Of a stretch of DNA of 64,000 bases, positions 47,929-57,036 are shown in pieces. The stretch is from Prochlorococcus sp. AG-409-J16. Lineage in GTDB: Bacteria; Cyanobacteriota; Cyanobacteriia; PCC-6307; Cyanobiaceae. The notes beneath the pieces were generated by a model, which saw only the letters and a program-made list of their open reading frames with translations, was not told where the DNA came from and did no database searches. The DNA is taken from the NCBI GenBank assembly GCA_003215655.1, contig QCKB01000003.1:142254-206253 (forward strand), in the 5' to 3' direction. Position numbers and translations under genes: made by a program. Each line of letters begins with the position of its first letter. The first letter of the stretch is position 1.

Positions 47929-49204
47929 GGAAATCCTTCCATTAAATAGTCGCCGCATTTTGGTTGCAGCAAGCGGAAGTATTGCTGCAGTAAAGACGCC
48001 TTTATTAGTTAGCTCACTTATCAAAGCAGGGGCTGAGGTCAGATGTCTGGTCACTCCAAGCGCATCGCGCCTTGTCAGCCCAGTTGCCCTGGCAAGCTTA
48101 AGTCGTCATAGGTGTTATCAAGATGATGATCAATGGAGTCCTGGAGAGCCTCGACCATTACATATACGGCTCGCTGAGTGGGCCGATTTAATCATCATTG
48201 CTCCTTTGAGTGCAGCAAGCCTCGCCCGCTGGAACCAAGGCCTTGCAGAAGGTCTATTAGCAAGCATTTTGTTGGCCTATGAAGGGCTTGTTATTGCCGC
48301 CCCAGCAATGAACACCGCCATGTGGTCAAACCCTGCTGTAAAGAAAAACTGGAGCGAAATAAAAGCATCACAAAAAATTATTGGATTAGAACCTGAAGGA
48401 GGGCTATTGGCTTGTGATCGAATAGGAACCGGGAGGATGGTCGATCCAGAGCTAATACAACTGATAGTGGCTAGCAGCCTTTTGGAGCTTGAACGAAATG
48501 GTCAAATCAAGAATGACTGGCAAGGCCTAAAACTACTGGTTACAGCAGGTCCAACCTTAGAAGCATTGGATGCTGCAAGATTCATTTCCAATCGAAGCAG
48601 TGGCCAAATGGGTGTCCTAATAGCTCAGGCAGCAAGATTGCGTGGTGCAGAGGTTGATCTAATTCATGGGCCTCTTAATCTTCCTCAAAGCTGGCTGGAA
48701 GGTTTAACAACTCATCCGATTAGAACTGGGGATGAGATGCAAAGCCTGATTCGTAAATTACAAAGCTCTGAAGATGCAATAGTAATGGCAGCTGCTGTCT
48801 CAGACGTAAGAAGCAAGGAGGGCTCTAAGTCAAGCAAAGATCGAAAGGAAGATTTCATAAAAACACTCAGAGAAGGCTTAGAAATCGCTCCTGATTTGCT
48901 TAAAGAATTATCGTCTCAAACTCATAATGGTCAAATAATCCTTGGCTTTGCTGCTCTTACTGGCAATGACCAAGAAATTCAACGCTTAGGACAAGCCAAA
49001 AGAGCTCAGAAAGGGTGCGATCTACTAATGGCCAATCCTATTGATAGACCAGGTCAAGGTTTCGAAGAAAATCTGAATGGTGGCTGGTTATTAGGGGAAG
49101 CAGGGATGATGCAATCCATAAAAACGACTTTCAAATTGGATTTAGCCCATCAATTACTCGATGCAATTACTGAATTGCGCAATAAAAAAGCCAAAAAATC
49201 TTGA
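47918..49204 (+). CDS. coaBC: Bifunctional phosphopantothenoylcysteine decarboxylase/synthetase
   Basis: Two consecutive steps of coenzyme A synthesis. The N-terminal flavoprotein decarboxylase (CoaC) shows ILVAASGSIAAVKTP, the catalytic His in PLHIRLAEWADL, and IAAPAMNTAMW. The C-terminal synthetase (CoaB) shows LLVTAGPTLEALDAARFISNRSS, GQMGVLIAQAA and MAAAVSDVR. The length of 428 is normal. The substrate-binding Lys in the CoaB loop lies in the EDFIKTLREGLEIAPDLL region. Confidence 0.93.
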   Translation: MKTEEILPLNSRRILVAASGSIAAVKTPLLVSSLIKAGAEVRCLVTPSASRLVSPVALASLSRHRCYQDDDQWSPGEPRPLHIRLAEWADLIIIAPLSAASLARWNQGLAEGLLASILLAYEGLVIAAPAMNTAMWSNPAVKKNWSEIKASQKIIGLEPEGGLLACDRIGTGRMVDPELIQLIVASSLLELERNGQIKNDWQGLKLLVTAGPTLEALDAARFISNRSSGQMGVLIAQAARLRGAEVDLIHGPLNLPQSWLEGLTTHPIRTGDEMQSLIRKLQSSEDAIVMAAAVSDVRSKEGSKSSKDRKEDFIKTLREGLEIAPDLLKELSSQTHNGQIILGFAALTGNDQEIQRLGQAKRAQKGCDLLMANPIDRPGQGFEENLNGGWLLGEAGMMQSIKTTFKLDLAHQLLDAITELRNKKAKKS

Positions 49205-49567
49205 GTATTTGCCATTAAGCCCTCAACCTGTTTTTTTTTGAAACCTTATTTATAAAAAAAAACCACAACCCTTCCCATGTTCTGATATGAGCAGGTATTT
49301 GCTAAGCATTCGATTGCTCAGCAACATCAAAAAAGCCAATTCTGAGAATTTTTATTTTATAGTTTCATTTTTTCTTCAAATCTCAAAAAAGGCTAGTTAC
49401 TGCAATGCTTTCGGAGGAAAAAGTGTCCATGAATTGGGCATTCAGTAAGCGACAGGTTGTTTAAAGCTGCAAAAGGCTGGCAGTAACCTTGTTTTCACAC
49501 CTGTAAGATCCCAACTGCCCCATTGGGCGGTTAATACCGCAGTCATCTGGCCCTTCGGCTTCCTCCC
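49205..49567 (+). promoter_or_regulatory. Long leader region of psbO
   Basis: About 360 bases between coaBC and psbO. T and A runs occur at 49230-49265, and AT-rich promoter-like stretches at 49320-49390. A short complementary pair (GCCC/GGGC) lies at about 49517-49528. No protein-like frame and no known RNA is recognised. The ATG of psbO is not preceded by a good Shine-Dalgarno site. Confidence 0.4.
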
Positions 49568-50353
49568 ATGCGTTTTCGTCCTTTGCTGGCCCTGGTGCTG
49601 GCTTTCTGTCTGACCTTTATATCAGCTCCAAGCAGTGCTTCTGCCGCTGAAAAGAATCTCCAATTCAATAAGGTAGTAAATACCGGTAAAGCAGGCCAAT
49701 GTCTCACTGTCCCTGCTGGCTCTGATGGATCCATTAGTGCTGATGGAAGAATCACTGACCTCTGCATGCAACCCACCGAGGTGTTTGTAAAGCTCAAAAC
49801 GAAGAAGCGTGGTAGCGCTGAATTCGTACCCTCAAAAATCATCAGCCCTCGCTTCAATACAAGCATTGGTGAAGTCTATGGAGACCTCTCTGGTGGAAAA
49901 TTCACAGAAAAAGGTGGCATTGACTTCTCACTATTTACAGTGCTTGCCCCTAATGGAGAGGAGTTTCCTCTTGTCTTCTCTGCCAAAGACTTAGTAGCAA
50001 ATAGCAATGGCAAGTCCATTGCCCCTGGCACTGAATTCAGTGGCACAACTTTTGTGCCTAGCTACCGAACCGGAGATTTCCTCGACCCTAAAAGTCGTGC
50101 AAAAGATACTGGCGTTGACTACGCACAAGGTCTTGTTGCATTAGGTGGTGATGATGAAGAACTGGCTAAAGAAAACATCAAACAAGACCTGTCTGGGAAC
50201 GGAGTCCTAACTCTTTCCATCGACAGCGTTAATAGCGAAACTAATGAGTTTTCTGGCACCTTTGTTGCAGTTCAGCCTTCTGATAACGACTTAGGATCTA
50301 AAGAACCTACAGACGTGAAAATCACTGGTGTCCTCTATGGACGTAAGGCCTAA
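49568..50353 (+). CDS. psbO: Photosystem II manganese-stabilising protein PsbO
   Basis: The extrinsic 33-kDa subunit that stabilises the oxygen-evolving Mn cluster on the lumen side. The signal peptide MRFRPLLALVLAFCLTFISA ends at a SASAAE-type cleavage site near residue 27. The two conserved Cys (in KAGQCLTVP and TDLCMQPTE) can form the known disulfide. The core has GGIDFSLFTVLAPNGE and the end EPTDVKITGVLYGR. It is monocistronic by layout, with a strong terminator. Confidence 0.96.
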   Translation: MRFRPLLALVLAFCLTFISAPSSASAAEKNLQFNKVVNTGKAGQCLTVPAGSDGSISADGRITDLCMQPTEVFVKLKTKKRGSAEFVPSKIISPRFNTSIGEVYGDLSGGKFTEKGGIDFSLFTVLAPNGEEFPLVFSAKDLVANSNGKSIAPGTEFSGTTFVPSYRTGDFLDPKSRAKDTGVDYAQGLVALGGDDEELAKENIKQDLSGNGVLTLSIDSVNSETNEFSGTFVAVQPSDNDLGSKEPTDVKITGVLYGRKA

Positions 50354-50399
50354 TAGAGAGCAGATCCCTATCTGGTTTTATTACTCCCTAAGGGATTCA

Positions 50400-50452
50400 A
50401 ACAAATGACAAAAAAAGGAGGGCTAGCCCCTCCTTTTTTTTTGTCATTTGTT
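50400..50452 (+). terminator. Strong extended-palindrome terminator after psbO
   Basis: An inverted repeat with arms of about 22-24 bases. The inner GC-rich core is GGAGGG/CCCTCC around CTAGC, flanked by A and T runs and outer ACAAATGAC/GTCATTTGT arms. It lies about 50 bases after the psbO stop and works in either direction. Confidence 0.92.
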
Positions 50453-50518
50453 TTGAGGAATCTCTAACCATGGCAAAACATCGATCTGGGAGAATCACTC
50501 TTGATTCATAGGCTTTTT

Positions 50519-51691
50519 ATGAGCGTCAGTCAATCTTCATCAGCACAAACCTCTGGCGTGATTGCCCCCTATGGAGGAGCTCTTGTGGATCTAATGATCC
50601 CAAAAGATCAACAGGATGAATTAAAAGCAAAAGTCACAAAAAAATTGGAATGTTCAGACAGAAATGCATGTGATGTGGAACTACTTGCGATAGGAGGCTT
50701 CTCCCCTGAAAGAGGTTTCATGCATAAAAACGATTACGAGGCCGTTGTTAAAAACCATCGGACCACATCAGGGTATTTATTTGGTCTTCCAATAGTTATG
50801 GATACAGATCGCGAAGATCTACAAATCGGCGATCAAGTTCTACTCACATATCAGGGCCAAGATCTTGCGGTGCTCTCTATAGAAGACAAATGGGAACCAG
50901 ACAAAGTCTTAGAAGCTAAGGGCTGTTATGGAACAACCTCCCTTGAGCATCCTGCAGTCCGAATGATTGCGACAGAACGCAAGCGTTTCTACCTAGGAGG
51001 CCCAATAAATGGACTGGAATTGCCAAAACGAGTCTTTACCTGCAGAACACCTGCTCAAGTCCGCTCAGAGCTTCCCTCAGGGGAAGATGTCGTGGCCTTT
51101 CAGTGTCGGAATCCTATTCACAGAGCACATTACGAACTTTTCACTAGAGCCTTACATGCAAGCAATGTCAGCAAAGAAGCTGTTGTTCTAGTCCATCCAA
51201 CTTGTGGTCCTACTCAACAGGACGACATCCCAGGCGAAGTCAGATTTAAAACTTATGAGAATCTAGCCAAAGAAGTTGATAATCAAAGAATCAAATGGGC
51301 ATACCTGCCATATGCAATGCATATGGCAGGTCCTCGAGAGGCTCTTCAGCACATGATTATTCGGAGGAACTATGGATGCACCCACTTCATAATTGGTCGC
51401 GATATGGCTGGGTGCAAATCAAGTCTGACTGGCAAAGATTTTTACGGTCCTTATGACGCCCAAAATTTCGCTAATGAATGCGCACCTGAACTAGCAATGG
51501 AAACAGTACCCTCATTAAATCTGGTTTATACAGATGAAGAAGGCTATGTAACTGCTGAGCACGCTGAAGCAAGAGGGCTACATGTCAAAAAACTAAGTGG
51601 CACTCAATTCAGGCAAATGCTAAGGAGTGGCGAGGAAATTCCTGAATGGTTTGCTTTTAAAAGCGTTGTGGATGTACTTCGATCCTCATGA
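50519..51691 (+). CDS. sat: Sulfate adenylyltransferase (ATP sulfurylase)
   Basis: Activates sulfate to APS in assimilatory sulfur metabolism. It has about 390 residues from the ATG at 50519. The nucleotide-binding motif is VVAFQCRNPIHRAHYELF. Other blocks are VLVHPTCGPTQQDDIPGEVR, MHMAGPREALQHMIIRRNYG and THFIIGRDMAG. It is the single-domain bacterial type without a PAPS kinase fusion. A 29-base palindrome is embedded near the middle. An upstream TTG at 50501 is unlikely. Confidence 0.95.
   Translation: MSVSQSSSAQTSGVIAPYGGALVDLMIPKDQQDELKAKVTKKLECSDRNACDVELLAIGGFSPERGFMHKNDYEAVVKNHRTTSGYLFGLPIVMDTDREDLQIGDQVLLTYQGQDLAVLSIEDKWEPDKVLEAKGCYGTTSLEHPAVRMIATERKRFYLGGPINGLELPKRVFTCRTPAQVRSELPSGEDVVAFQCRNPIHRAHYELFTRALHASNVSKEAVVLVHPTCGPTQQDDIPGEVRFKTYENLAKEVDNQRIKWAYLPYAMHMAGPREALQHMIIRRNYGCTHFIIGRDMAGCKSSLTGKDFYGPYDAQNFANECAPELAMETVPSLNLVYTDEEGYVTAEHAEARGLHVKKLSGTQFRQMLRSGEEIPEWFAFKSVVDVLRSS
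51303..51331. repeat. Perfect 29-base palindrome inside sat
   Basis: Two 14-base arms (ACCTGCCATATGCA and its exact reverse complement) around a single A at 51317. It encodes the conserved LPYAMHMAG region of ATP sulfurylase. See findings. Confidence 0.95.
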
Positions 51692-51737
51692 AGCACCTTG
51701 CTCCTATTAACATTCCGTCATTACAAGCAAAAGAACC

Positions 51738-53585
51738 TTGAACAAACGCTGGCGGAATGTTGGTCTCTACATACTCCTGGTAGGAGTGGTGATTTTTGTT
51801 GGGACTGCATTTTTAGATCGACCTAATACAACGACAGCAACTAGATCCCTGCGATATAGCGACTTTGTAGAAGCTGTACAAGAAGACCAAATCACTCGTG
51901 TCTTGATTTCTCCCGATCGAGGGAGCGCCCAAGTGGTGGAAAATGACGGGAGCCGCTCTCAGGTCAACCTCGCACCAGATAACGACCTTTTAAAACTACT
52001 TACGGAACACAAAGTAGATATCGCTGTACAGCCCACTCGACAACCAAGTCCATGGCAGCAAGCTGCAAGTAGCTTGATCTTTCCAATTCTCCTTCTCGGA
52101 GGACTCTTCTTCCTTTTCCGGCGAGCACAGGGAAGCGGGGGAGGGAACCCTGCCATGAATTTTGGGAAGAGCAAAGCTCGCCTGCAGATGGAACCTTCCA
52201 CCCAGGTAACTTTTGGAGATGTAGCTGGAATAGAAGGAGCAAAGCTTGAGCTAACTGAAGTAGTTGACTTTCTTAAAAACCCAGAACGTTTTACAGCAGT
52301 TGGAGCAAAAATTCCAAAAGGGGTTCTTTTAGTAGGCCCTCCTGGGACAGGGAAAACTCTCTTAGCAAAAGCAGTAGCTGGTGAAGCAGCCGTACCTTTC
52401 TTTTCAATATCAGGCTCAGAGTTTGTTGAAATGTTTGTAGGTGTTGGAGCTAGTCGAGTTAGAGACCTTTTTGAACAGGCAAAAAAGAATGCTCCTTGCA
52501 TTGTTTTTATCGATGAAATAGATGCAGTTGGACGTCAAAGAGGTGCAGGCCTTGGGGGTGGCAACGACGAAAGAGAGCAAACCCTTAATCAGCTTCTTAC
52601 CGAAATGGATGGCTTTGAAGGGAATACGGGAATCATTATTGTTGCGGCAACCAATCGACCTGATGTACTTGATGCTGCTCTAATGAGGCCTGGTCGATTT
52701 GACCGCCAAGTTGTAGTTGATCGTCCCGATTACCTCGGAAGACTTCAAATCCTTAAAGTTCATGCTCGTGACAAGACGCTCTCAAAAGACGTTGACCTAG
52801 ACAAAGTCGCAAGACGAACCCCTGGTTTTACAGGTGCAGATTTAGCTAACTTGCTTAATGAAGCAGCCATCCTTGCTGCTCGTAGTGAGTTATCTGAAGT
52901 AAGCAATGATGAAATAAGTGACGCCATTGAACGAGTGATGGCTGGCCCAGAAAAAAAAGATCGTGTAATGAGCGAGCGACGGAAAAGGCTGGTCGCTTAT
53001 CACGAATCAGGCCATGCACTCGTAGGGGCTCTAATGCCTGACTATGACCCTGTTCAGAAGATTTCAATCATTCCTCGAGGGCAAGCAGGAGGCCTTACAT
53101 TCTTTACTCCAAGTGAGGATCGTATGGAATCAGGCCTTTATTCAAGGGCCTATTTGCAAAATCAAATGGCAGTAGCCCTTGGCGGAAGAGTCGCGGAAGA
53201 AATCGTATATGGGGAAGATGAAGTTACAACAGGCGCATCTAATGACCTCAAACAAGTTGCTCAGGTCGCCAGACAAATGGTTACTAGATTTGGCATGAGC
53301 GAAAAGCTTGGTCCTGTTGCCTTAGGCCGGTCTCAGGGAGGGATGTTTTTAGGCCGAGATATTGCTGCCGAAAGGGATTTCTCAGAAGACACAGCCGCAA
53401 CAATCGATGCTGAAGTATCTGATTTAGTCGACATGGCTTATAAACGGGCTACTCAAGTTCTAGTTGATAATCGCTCTGTGCTTGATGAGCTCGCAGAGAT
53501 GCTCGTTGAGCAAGAGACAGTTGATTCAGAAGATCTACAAGAGTTACTAATTCGTCGAAATGTCAAAGTAGCCAAGTATGTCTAA
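51738..53585 (+). CDS. ftsH: FtsH ATP-dependent zinc metalloprotease
   Basis: A membrane AAA+ protease used in thylakoid quality control, including PSII repair in cyanobacteria. Two N-terminal helices (about 8-25 and 112-128) flank a periplasmic or lumenal domain. The Walker A is GPPGTGKT at 200-207 and Walker [12 protein letters not shown]. The zinc site is HESGH near 425. The length of 615 is usual. The start is TTG; the [12 protein letters not shown] start fits the family. Confidence 0.95.
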   Translation: MNKRWRNVGLYILLVGVVIFVGTAFLDRPNTTTATRSLRYSDFVEAVQEDQITRVLISPDRGSAQVVENDGSRSQVNLAPDNDLLKLLTEHKVDIAVQPTRQPSPWQQAASSLIFPILLLGGLFFLFRRAQGSGGGNPAMNFGKSKARLQMEPSTQVTFGDVAGIEGAKLELTEVVDFLKNPERFTAVGAKIPKGVLLVGPPGTGKTLLAKAVAGEAAVPFFSISGSEFVEMFVGVGASRVRDLFEQAKKNAPCIVFIDEIDAVGRQRGAGLGGGNDEREQTLNQLLTEMDGFEGNTGIIIVAATNRPDVLDAALMRPGRFDRQVVVDRPDYLGRLQILKVHARDKTLSKDVDLDKVARRTPGFTGADLANLLNEAAILAARSELSEVSNDEISDAIERVMAGPEKKDRVMSERRKRLVAYHESGHALVGALMPDYDPVQKISIIPRGQAGGLTFFTPSEDRMESGLYSRAYLQNQMAVALGGRVAEEIVYGEDEVTTGASNDLKQVAQVARQMVTRFGMSEKLGPVALGRSQGGMFLGRDIAAERDFSEDTAATIDAEVSDLVDMAYKRATQVLVDNRSVLDELAEMLVEQETVDSEDLQELLIRRNVKVAKYV

Positions 53586-53727
53586 ATCAAAGCAGTAACA
53601 ATCCTTTCATGAAATCAAAAATCCAATTGAGAGAATGGTTCTCAAAGGCTAATGCCTTCTTGGATTAAAAGAAAAGGGTTTAAGGAGACAGAACCATCAA
53701 AGCCAGGACATCATCTATCTAGCACTT

Positions 53728-53925
53728 TTAGCCAAAAGCTCTAAAGCCCTTCACTCCCGGCATATCATCACATTCAAAGAAGCTAGAAACTAGGCCATTT
53801 AGGTCAAAGGGTTCATCTAAATCAGAAGAGAAACTTGTCAAAAAGCGAAGTGCCTGAAGATATAAATTTCCCTTGAACTCGAAATGTTTTAGAAAATTAA
53901 AAAATCTATCACCGGACTTCCACAA
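53728..53925 (-). CDS. Possible small protein, 65 residues
   Basis: A protein-like frame from a TTG with a well-placed AGGGG site 7 bases upstream. It has aromatic- and acid-rich composition (FFNFLKHFEFKGNLYLQALR; DLDEPFDLNGLVSSFFECDD) and no membrane segment. No family is recognised. It starts 3 bases after the stop of another small minus-strand frame (53929-54048), suggesting a two-gene unit. Confidence 0.45.
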   Translation of the reverse strand: MWKSGDRFFNFLKHFEFKGNLYLQALRFLTSFSSDLDEPFDLNGLVSSFFECDDMPGVKGFRAFG

Positions 53926-53928
53926 GGG

Positions 53929-54048
53929 TTAACCCCTACAAACAATAATTTCAGGAGCACTTTTCGACAGGACCAGAAAGCCTCTTCTTGCAAGGGTTCT
54001 GATCATTTCATACTCCCAATCAATCGCCAAGACCTGCCTATATCCCAT
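53929..54048 (-). CDS. Possible small protein, 39 residues
   Basis: From the ATG at 54048 it reads MGYRQVLAIDWEYEMIRTLA and then RRGFLVLSKSAPEIIVCRG. The alternating hydrophobic pattern suggests a small folded helix-strand unit. No family is recognised. It is followed after 3 bases by the 65-codon frame, and both lie in the space between ftsH and the H1-like gene. Confidence 0.4.
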   Translation of the reverse strand: MGYRQVLAIDWEYEMIRTLARRGFLVLSKSAPEIIVCRG

Positions 54049-54109
54049 GCCATGTAGGCATCTAAAACCACCGAGTTAGAGGGCTCATAAACCTCAACTT
54101 TTGATCGAC

Positions 54110-54162
54110 ATGAGACTCAGCATGCTACATATGAGATAGATGTTTATTATTCAATGTCTCAT
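54110..54162 (+). promoter_or_regulatory. Repeated ATGAGA half-sites at the H1-like gene start
   Basis: ATGAGA occurs at 54110-54115 and 54131-54136 (21 bases apart, about two helical turns), with the inverted TCTCAT at 54157-54162 at the start codon. This could be an operator for self-regulation by the RHH protein. The repeats are short and may be chance. Confidence 0.25.
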
Positions 54163-54873
54163 CTCACCATCAAGCTCAGCGTCAAGGCTGATGCCCTGAT
54201 TGCCCAGCTCCAAAAAGAAATCTTCAATCGCAGGCGAAAAAAAGTAACGGCAGCAGGGGTAGTCGAAACCTTGGTTGAAAGCGGTGCTAAATCTCAATCC
54301 GATAAGCGCTTTGCAACTTCCTGGACAAATCTAATCAAAGATATTGAAAAGGCTGCAAAGCTCGCGAATACTCATGGAAGCAAGCCTTCAACTCTTAGTG
54401 ATGAAGAGTGGGCAATGGTACTCATCCATCGAACTAGAAGGACCAGTTCAACCACTCGTAAAACCAACAAAAGGTCTACAACCGCAAAAGCCGCCGCCAA
54501 GAAAAGGCCAGCCAAGAAAGCCTCCTCAACAAAGGTTTCTACAAAAAAAGCACCTACCAAGAAAGCTTCCTCTACTAGCAAGTCATCTGCAAAGAAAGCT
54601 TCCTCTACAAAGATCTCTACTAGAAAGGCATCTGCAAAGAAAGCTCCTTCTACAAAGGTCTCTACTAGAAAGGCATCCGCAAAGAAAGCTCCTTCCAAAA
54701 AAGTAGCTACGACAAGAGCGGCAAGTAAAACAGTAGGCACATCAAGACCTGCTAAACGCGCTACAAAGTCAAGCAAAAGTAAAGTCGCTAAATCTTCTGG
54801 CCGTTTAAGCTCGACGTCTACTAGTAATTCGACAGTCAGTGCGAATGGATTGAAATCATTAGCACTTGCTTAG
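54154..54873 (+). CDS. Ribbon-helix-helix-like protein with histone H1-like Lys/Ala/Ser tail
   Basis: A 239-residue basic protein. The N-terminal 45 residues (HLTIKLS strand, then VKADALIAQLQKEIFNRR and AAGVVETLVESGA helices) look like a ribbon-helix-helix DNA-binding unit. A second helical part (about 50-95, WTNLIKDIEKAAKLAN; LSDEEWAMVLIHR) follows. From about residue 97 the chain is Lys/Ala/Ser/Thr-rich with repeats of the type ASAKKAPSTKVSTRK, as in histone H1 and bacterial H1-like proteins. It is a likely nucleoid-associated or regulatory DNA-binding protein; no named family is certain. Confidence 0.7.
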   Translation: MSHLTIKLSVKADALIAQLQKEIFNRRRKKVTAAGVVETLVESGAKSQSDKRFATSWTNLIKDIEKAAKLANTHGSKPSTLSDEEWAMVLIHRTRRTSSTTRKTNKRSTTAKAAAKKRPAKKASSTKVSTKKAPTKKASSTSKSSAKKASSTKISTRKASAKKAPSTKVSTRKASAKKAPSKKVATTRAASKTVGTSRPAKRATKSSKSKVAKSSGRLSSTSTSNSTVSANGLKSLALA

Positions 54874-54922
54874 ACATGTTTGTCAGAGGGGATCAACCAA
54901 AAAGCTTTCTCCTCTGACAAAA

Positions 54923-56014
54923 TCACTCCAAAACACTGCATTGACCTTGATTTCGCAAAAGATGGTCGGCTAGCACTAGTGCAACCATTGCTTCTACCAT
55001 TGGCACTGCTCTAGGTAAAACACAAGGATCATGCCTTCCCTTGGCGACAAGAGTAGTGGCATTTCCATCTACATCAATGGTCTGCTGATCTTTACGGATA
55101 GTTGCGGTTGGTTTAAAGGCCACCTTTAACAAAATTGGCTCTCCATTACTAATCCCTCCCTGAATACCACCTGAATTATTAGTTGCTGTCTTGAGACGAC
55201 CTTGTTCAGTTGGAAGGAATGCATCATTGTGCTCGCTACCTTTTAGCAAGGTGCCACTAAAGCCTGAGCCCAATTCAAACCCCTTAGTAGCAGGCAAAGA
55301 CATCATCGCTTTTGCCAAGTCTGCTTCAAGCTTGTCGAACACTGGCATACCAAGGCCTACAGGAACATTTCGAACTATGCACTCAATAACGCCCCCACAG
55401 GAGTCTCCTTCACGACTAATCGATTCAATGCGATCAATCATCAATTGAGAAGTTAAAGCATCAGGACAACGCACAATATTTGCCTCTATGTCATCAAGGC
55501 TTACAGCATTAGGGTCAATATTCGCTTCAATAGTGTGGATCCTTTTCACCCATGCCAACACTTCTGTGCCATGAGTTTTAGCTAGCAATTGCTTAGCAAT
55601 TGCACCAGCTGCAACCCTGCCAATAGTTTCTCTAGCAGAGGCTCTACCCCCTCCACTGCTTGCTTGAATCCCATATTTAGCTTGATATGTTGCATCCGCA
55701 TGAGATGGCCTGAAAACAGTCTTCATTTTCTCGTAATCACCAGGTCGTTGATCCTTATTTCTGACAACCATCGCTATAGGAGTTCCAAGGGTCTGATCCC
55801 CAACCAAACCACTAAGGATCTCGACCTCGTCCAGTTCATTTCTTGGAGTAGTGATTCTACTTTGGCCTGGTTTACGTCGATTCAACTCAGCCTGAATCTG
55901 CGCAACATCTACCTTCAACTTTGGAGGACACCCTTCGAGAATCACTCCAACAGAACCCCCATGGGATTCTCCAAAGGTGCTTATCCTAAACAAATCGCCA
56001 AAACTACTACCCAT
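54923..56014 (-). CDS. aroC: Chorismate synthase
   Basis: Final step of the shikimate pathway; needs reduced FMN. The 363 residues include [47 protein letters not shown], the [20 protein letters not shown] loop, and [10 protein letters not shown]. The terminal LRNQGQC region is typical. The ATG start is at 56014. Confidence 0.96.
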   Translation of the reverse strand: MGSSFGDLFRISTFGESHGGSVGVILEGCPPKLKVDVAQIQAELNRRKPGQSRITTPRNELDEVEILSGLVGDQTLGTPIAMVVRNKDQRPGDYEKMKTVFRPSHADATYQAKYGIQASSGGGRASARETIGRVAAGAIAKQLLAKTHGTEVLAWVKRIHTIEANIDPNAVSLDDIEANIVRCPDALTSQLMIDRIESISREGDSCGGVIECIVRNVPVGLGMPVFDKLEADLAKAMMSLPATKGFELGSGFSGTLLKGSEHNDAFLPTEQGRLKTATNNSGGIQGGISNGEPILLKVAFKPTATIRKDQQTIDVDGNATTLVAKGRHDPCVLPRAVPMVEAMVALVLADHLLRNQGQCSVLE

Positions 56015-56520
56015 AAAAAACTCAATCTCATTAGAGCGTAGTAGTCGAAGGATAAGTGTCGATAGAGATGAATTAGACCTAAATCAAAACTCATATTGCC
56101 AAGCAACAGCAAACCACTTAGCTATTGGGCTTTCCCACCTGTCAATAAAGGCTGAAGCTTAATTATGACTAAGAAAGCTACTGAGATTTTGTCTTCCCAA
56201 TAGCTGGAACAACCAACATAAATCCGATTTTCGGTTGAACTGACCTATTCACACAGCTGCTGCAAACCATCCAGATCCTGCCTTTAAGAGGGAATCACAA
56301 TTTCCATAAGGACGGAAAGGCAGAGTTTCGAATAAAGCCTTCAAAGAAACTGCACTGAAGGTGTCAGAGACATCTCACACAATCCCTTTCAGCGGTAATG
56401 ATTTAAAAGCAATGCCCAAAAAGACTTAAGATTTAAACAATTCATTTTTAGGAAATCCTTTTGGTTCTAATTAGATGGCTATTTAAAGGGCACCATAAAC
56501 AAGAGAATGTGCCACTATTA
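56015..56520. other. Gene-poor intergenic stretch
   Basis: About 500 bases between aroC and the frames before the lipoprotein gene. The only protein-like content I see is the short minus-strand frame at 56249-56344. I recognise no known RNA or strong terminator. The tract at 56400-56480 is AT-rich and could hold a promoter. Confidence 0.4.
56249..56344 (-). CDS. Possible very small protein or gene remnant
   Basis: A 31-codon frame from a TTG: MKALFETLPFRPYGNCDSLL followed by KAGSGWFAAAV. The composition looks like protein. The frame continues open upstream for 11 codons without a start (to a TGA). It may be the tail of a decayed gene. No Shine-Dalgarno site is seen. Confidence 0.25.
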   Translation of the reverse strand: MKALFETLPFRPYGNCDSLLKAGSGWFAAAV

Positions 56521-56598
56521 ATGGCTCGCCAAAGCCGACTTCAACTAGAGGGCCAAGGTGCTGTCATCTACTGGAGTGAAAGACTTCTAATCCCATGA
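56521..56598 (+). CDS. Possible 25-residue leader peptide before the lipoprotein gene
   Basis: ATG at 56521, starting MARQSRLQLEGQGAVIYWSE. Its TGA overlaps the ATG of the next gene (ATGA), the arrangement of translational coupling. It may set expression of the lipoprotein. There is no independent support beyond the overlap. Confidence 0.3.
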   Translation: MARQSRLQLEGQGAVIYWSERLLIP

Positions 56599-56927
56599 GC
56601 AAGTCTTCGTCTTTTCTGCTTTATAGCGTATGTATTGGAGCAGGAATTTTTCTATTCACTGGATGCCAAAAGGCACCTCCTGCCATAGAGAAAGAAACCA
56701 TAGAGCAAATCAAACGCTTCAAAGGAAGGCTTGAGAAGTTAGAACAACGTGTTGATCAACACCTACCGCCTCTTACCACAGATGGAATAAAAACACCTGA
56801 CGGCCCAATCAAATCGTTAACCTTTCGAGTAGGCACTAAAGATGATCGCCTAAGGATTTACTGGGAAGATGGAAGCAAAAGCGATCTTCCTTGCACTAAA
56901 GAGCAATCCATATGGGTCTGCGGCTAA
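56595..56927 (+). CDS. Putative lipoprotein
   Basis: 110 residues. A signal peptide (SSSFLLYSVCIGAGIFLF) ends at the lipobox LFTGC, so the mature protein would be lipid-anchored at Cys24. It is followed by a helical, charged segment (EKETIEQIKRFKGRLEKLEQR) and a C-terminal beta-like part (LRIYWEDGSKSDLPC ... SIWVCG) with two Cys. Function unknown. Confidence 0.65.
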   Translation: MSKSSSFLLYSVCIGAGIFLFTGCQKAPPAIEKETIEQIKRFKGRLEKLEQRVDQHLPPLTTDGIKTPDGPIKSLTFRVGTKDDRLRIYWEDGSKSDLPCTKEQSIWVCG

Positions 56928-57036
56928 CACAAATAGCCAACGAAGTTTAAAATCACTAAATAATCCCAAGCTTATTAATAACTATCAAAGAAGAAAATAC
57001 ATACCGAAATCACTCTTATTAAGCATGCATGGACAC

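Noticed and set aside
54372..54776. 134-codon antisense frame over the H1-like tail
   Set aside because: It exists because Lys/Ala/Ser codon repeats lack stops on the other strand; low-complexity Phe/Val/Leu output.
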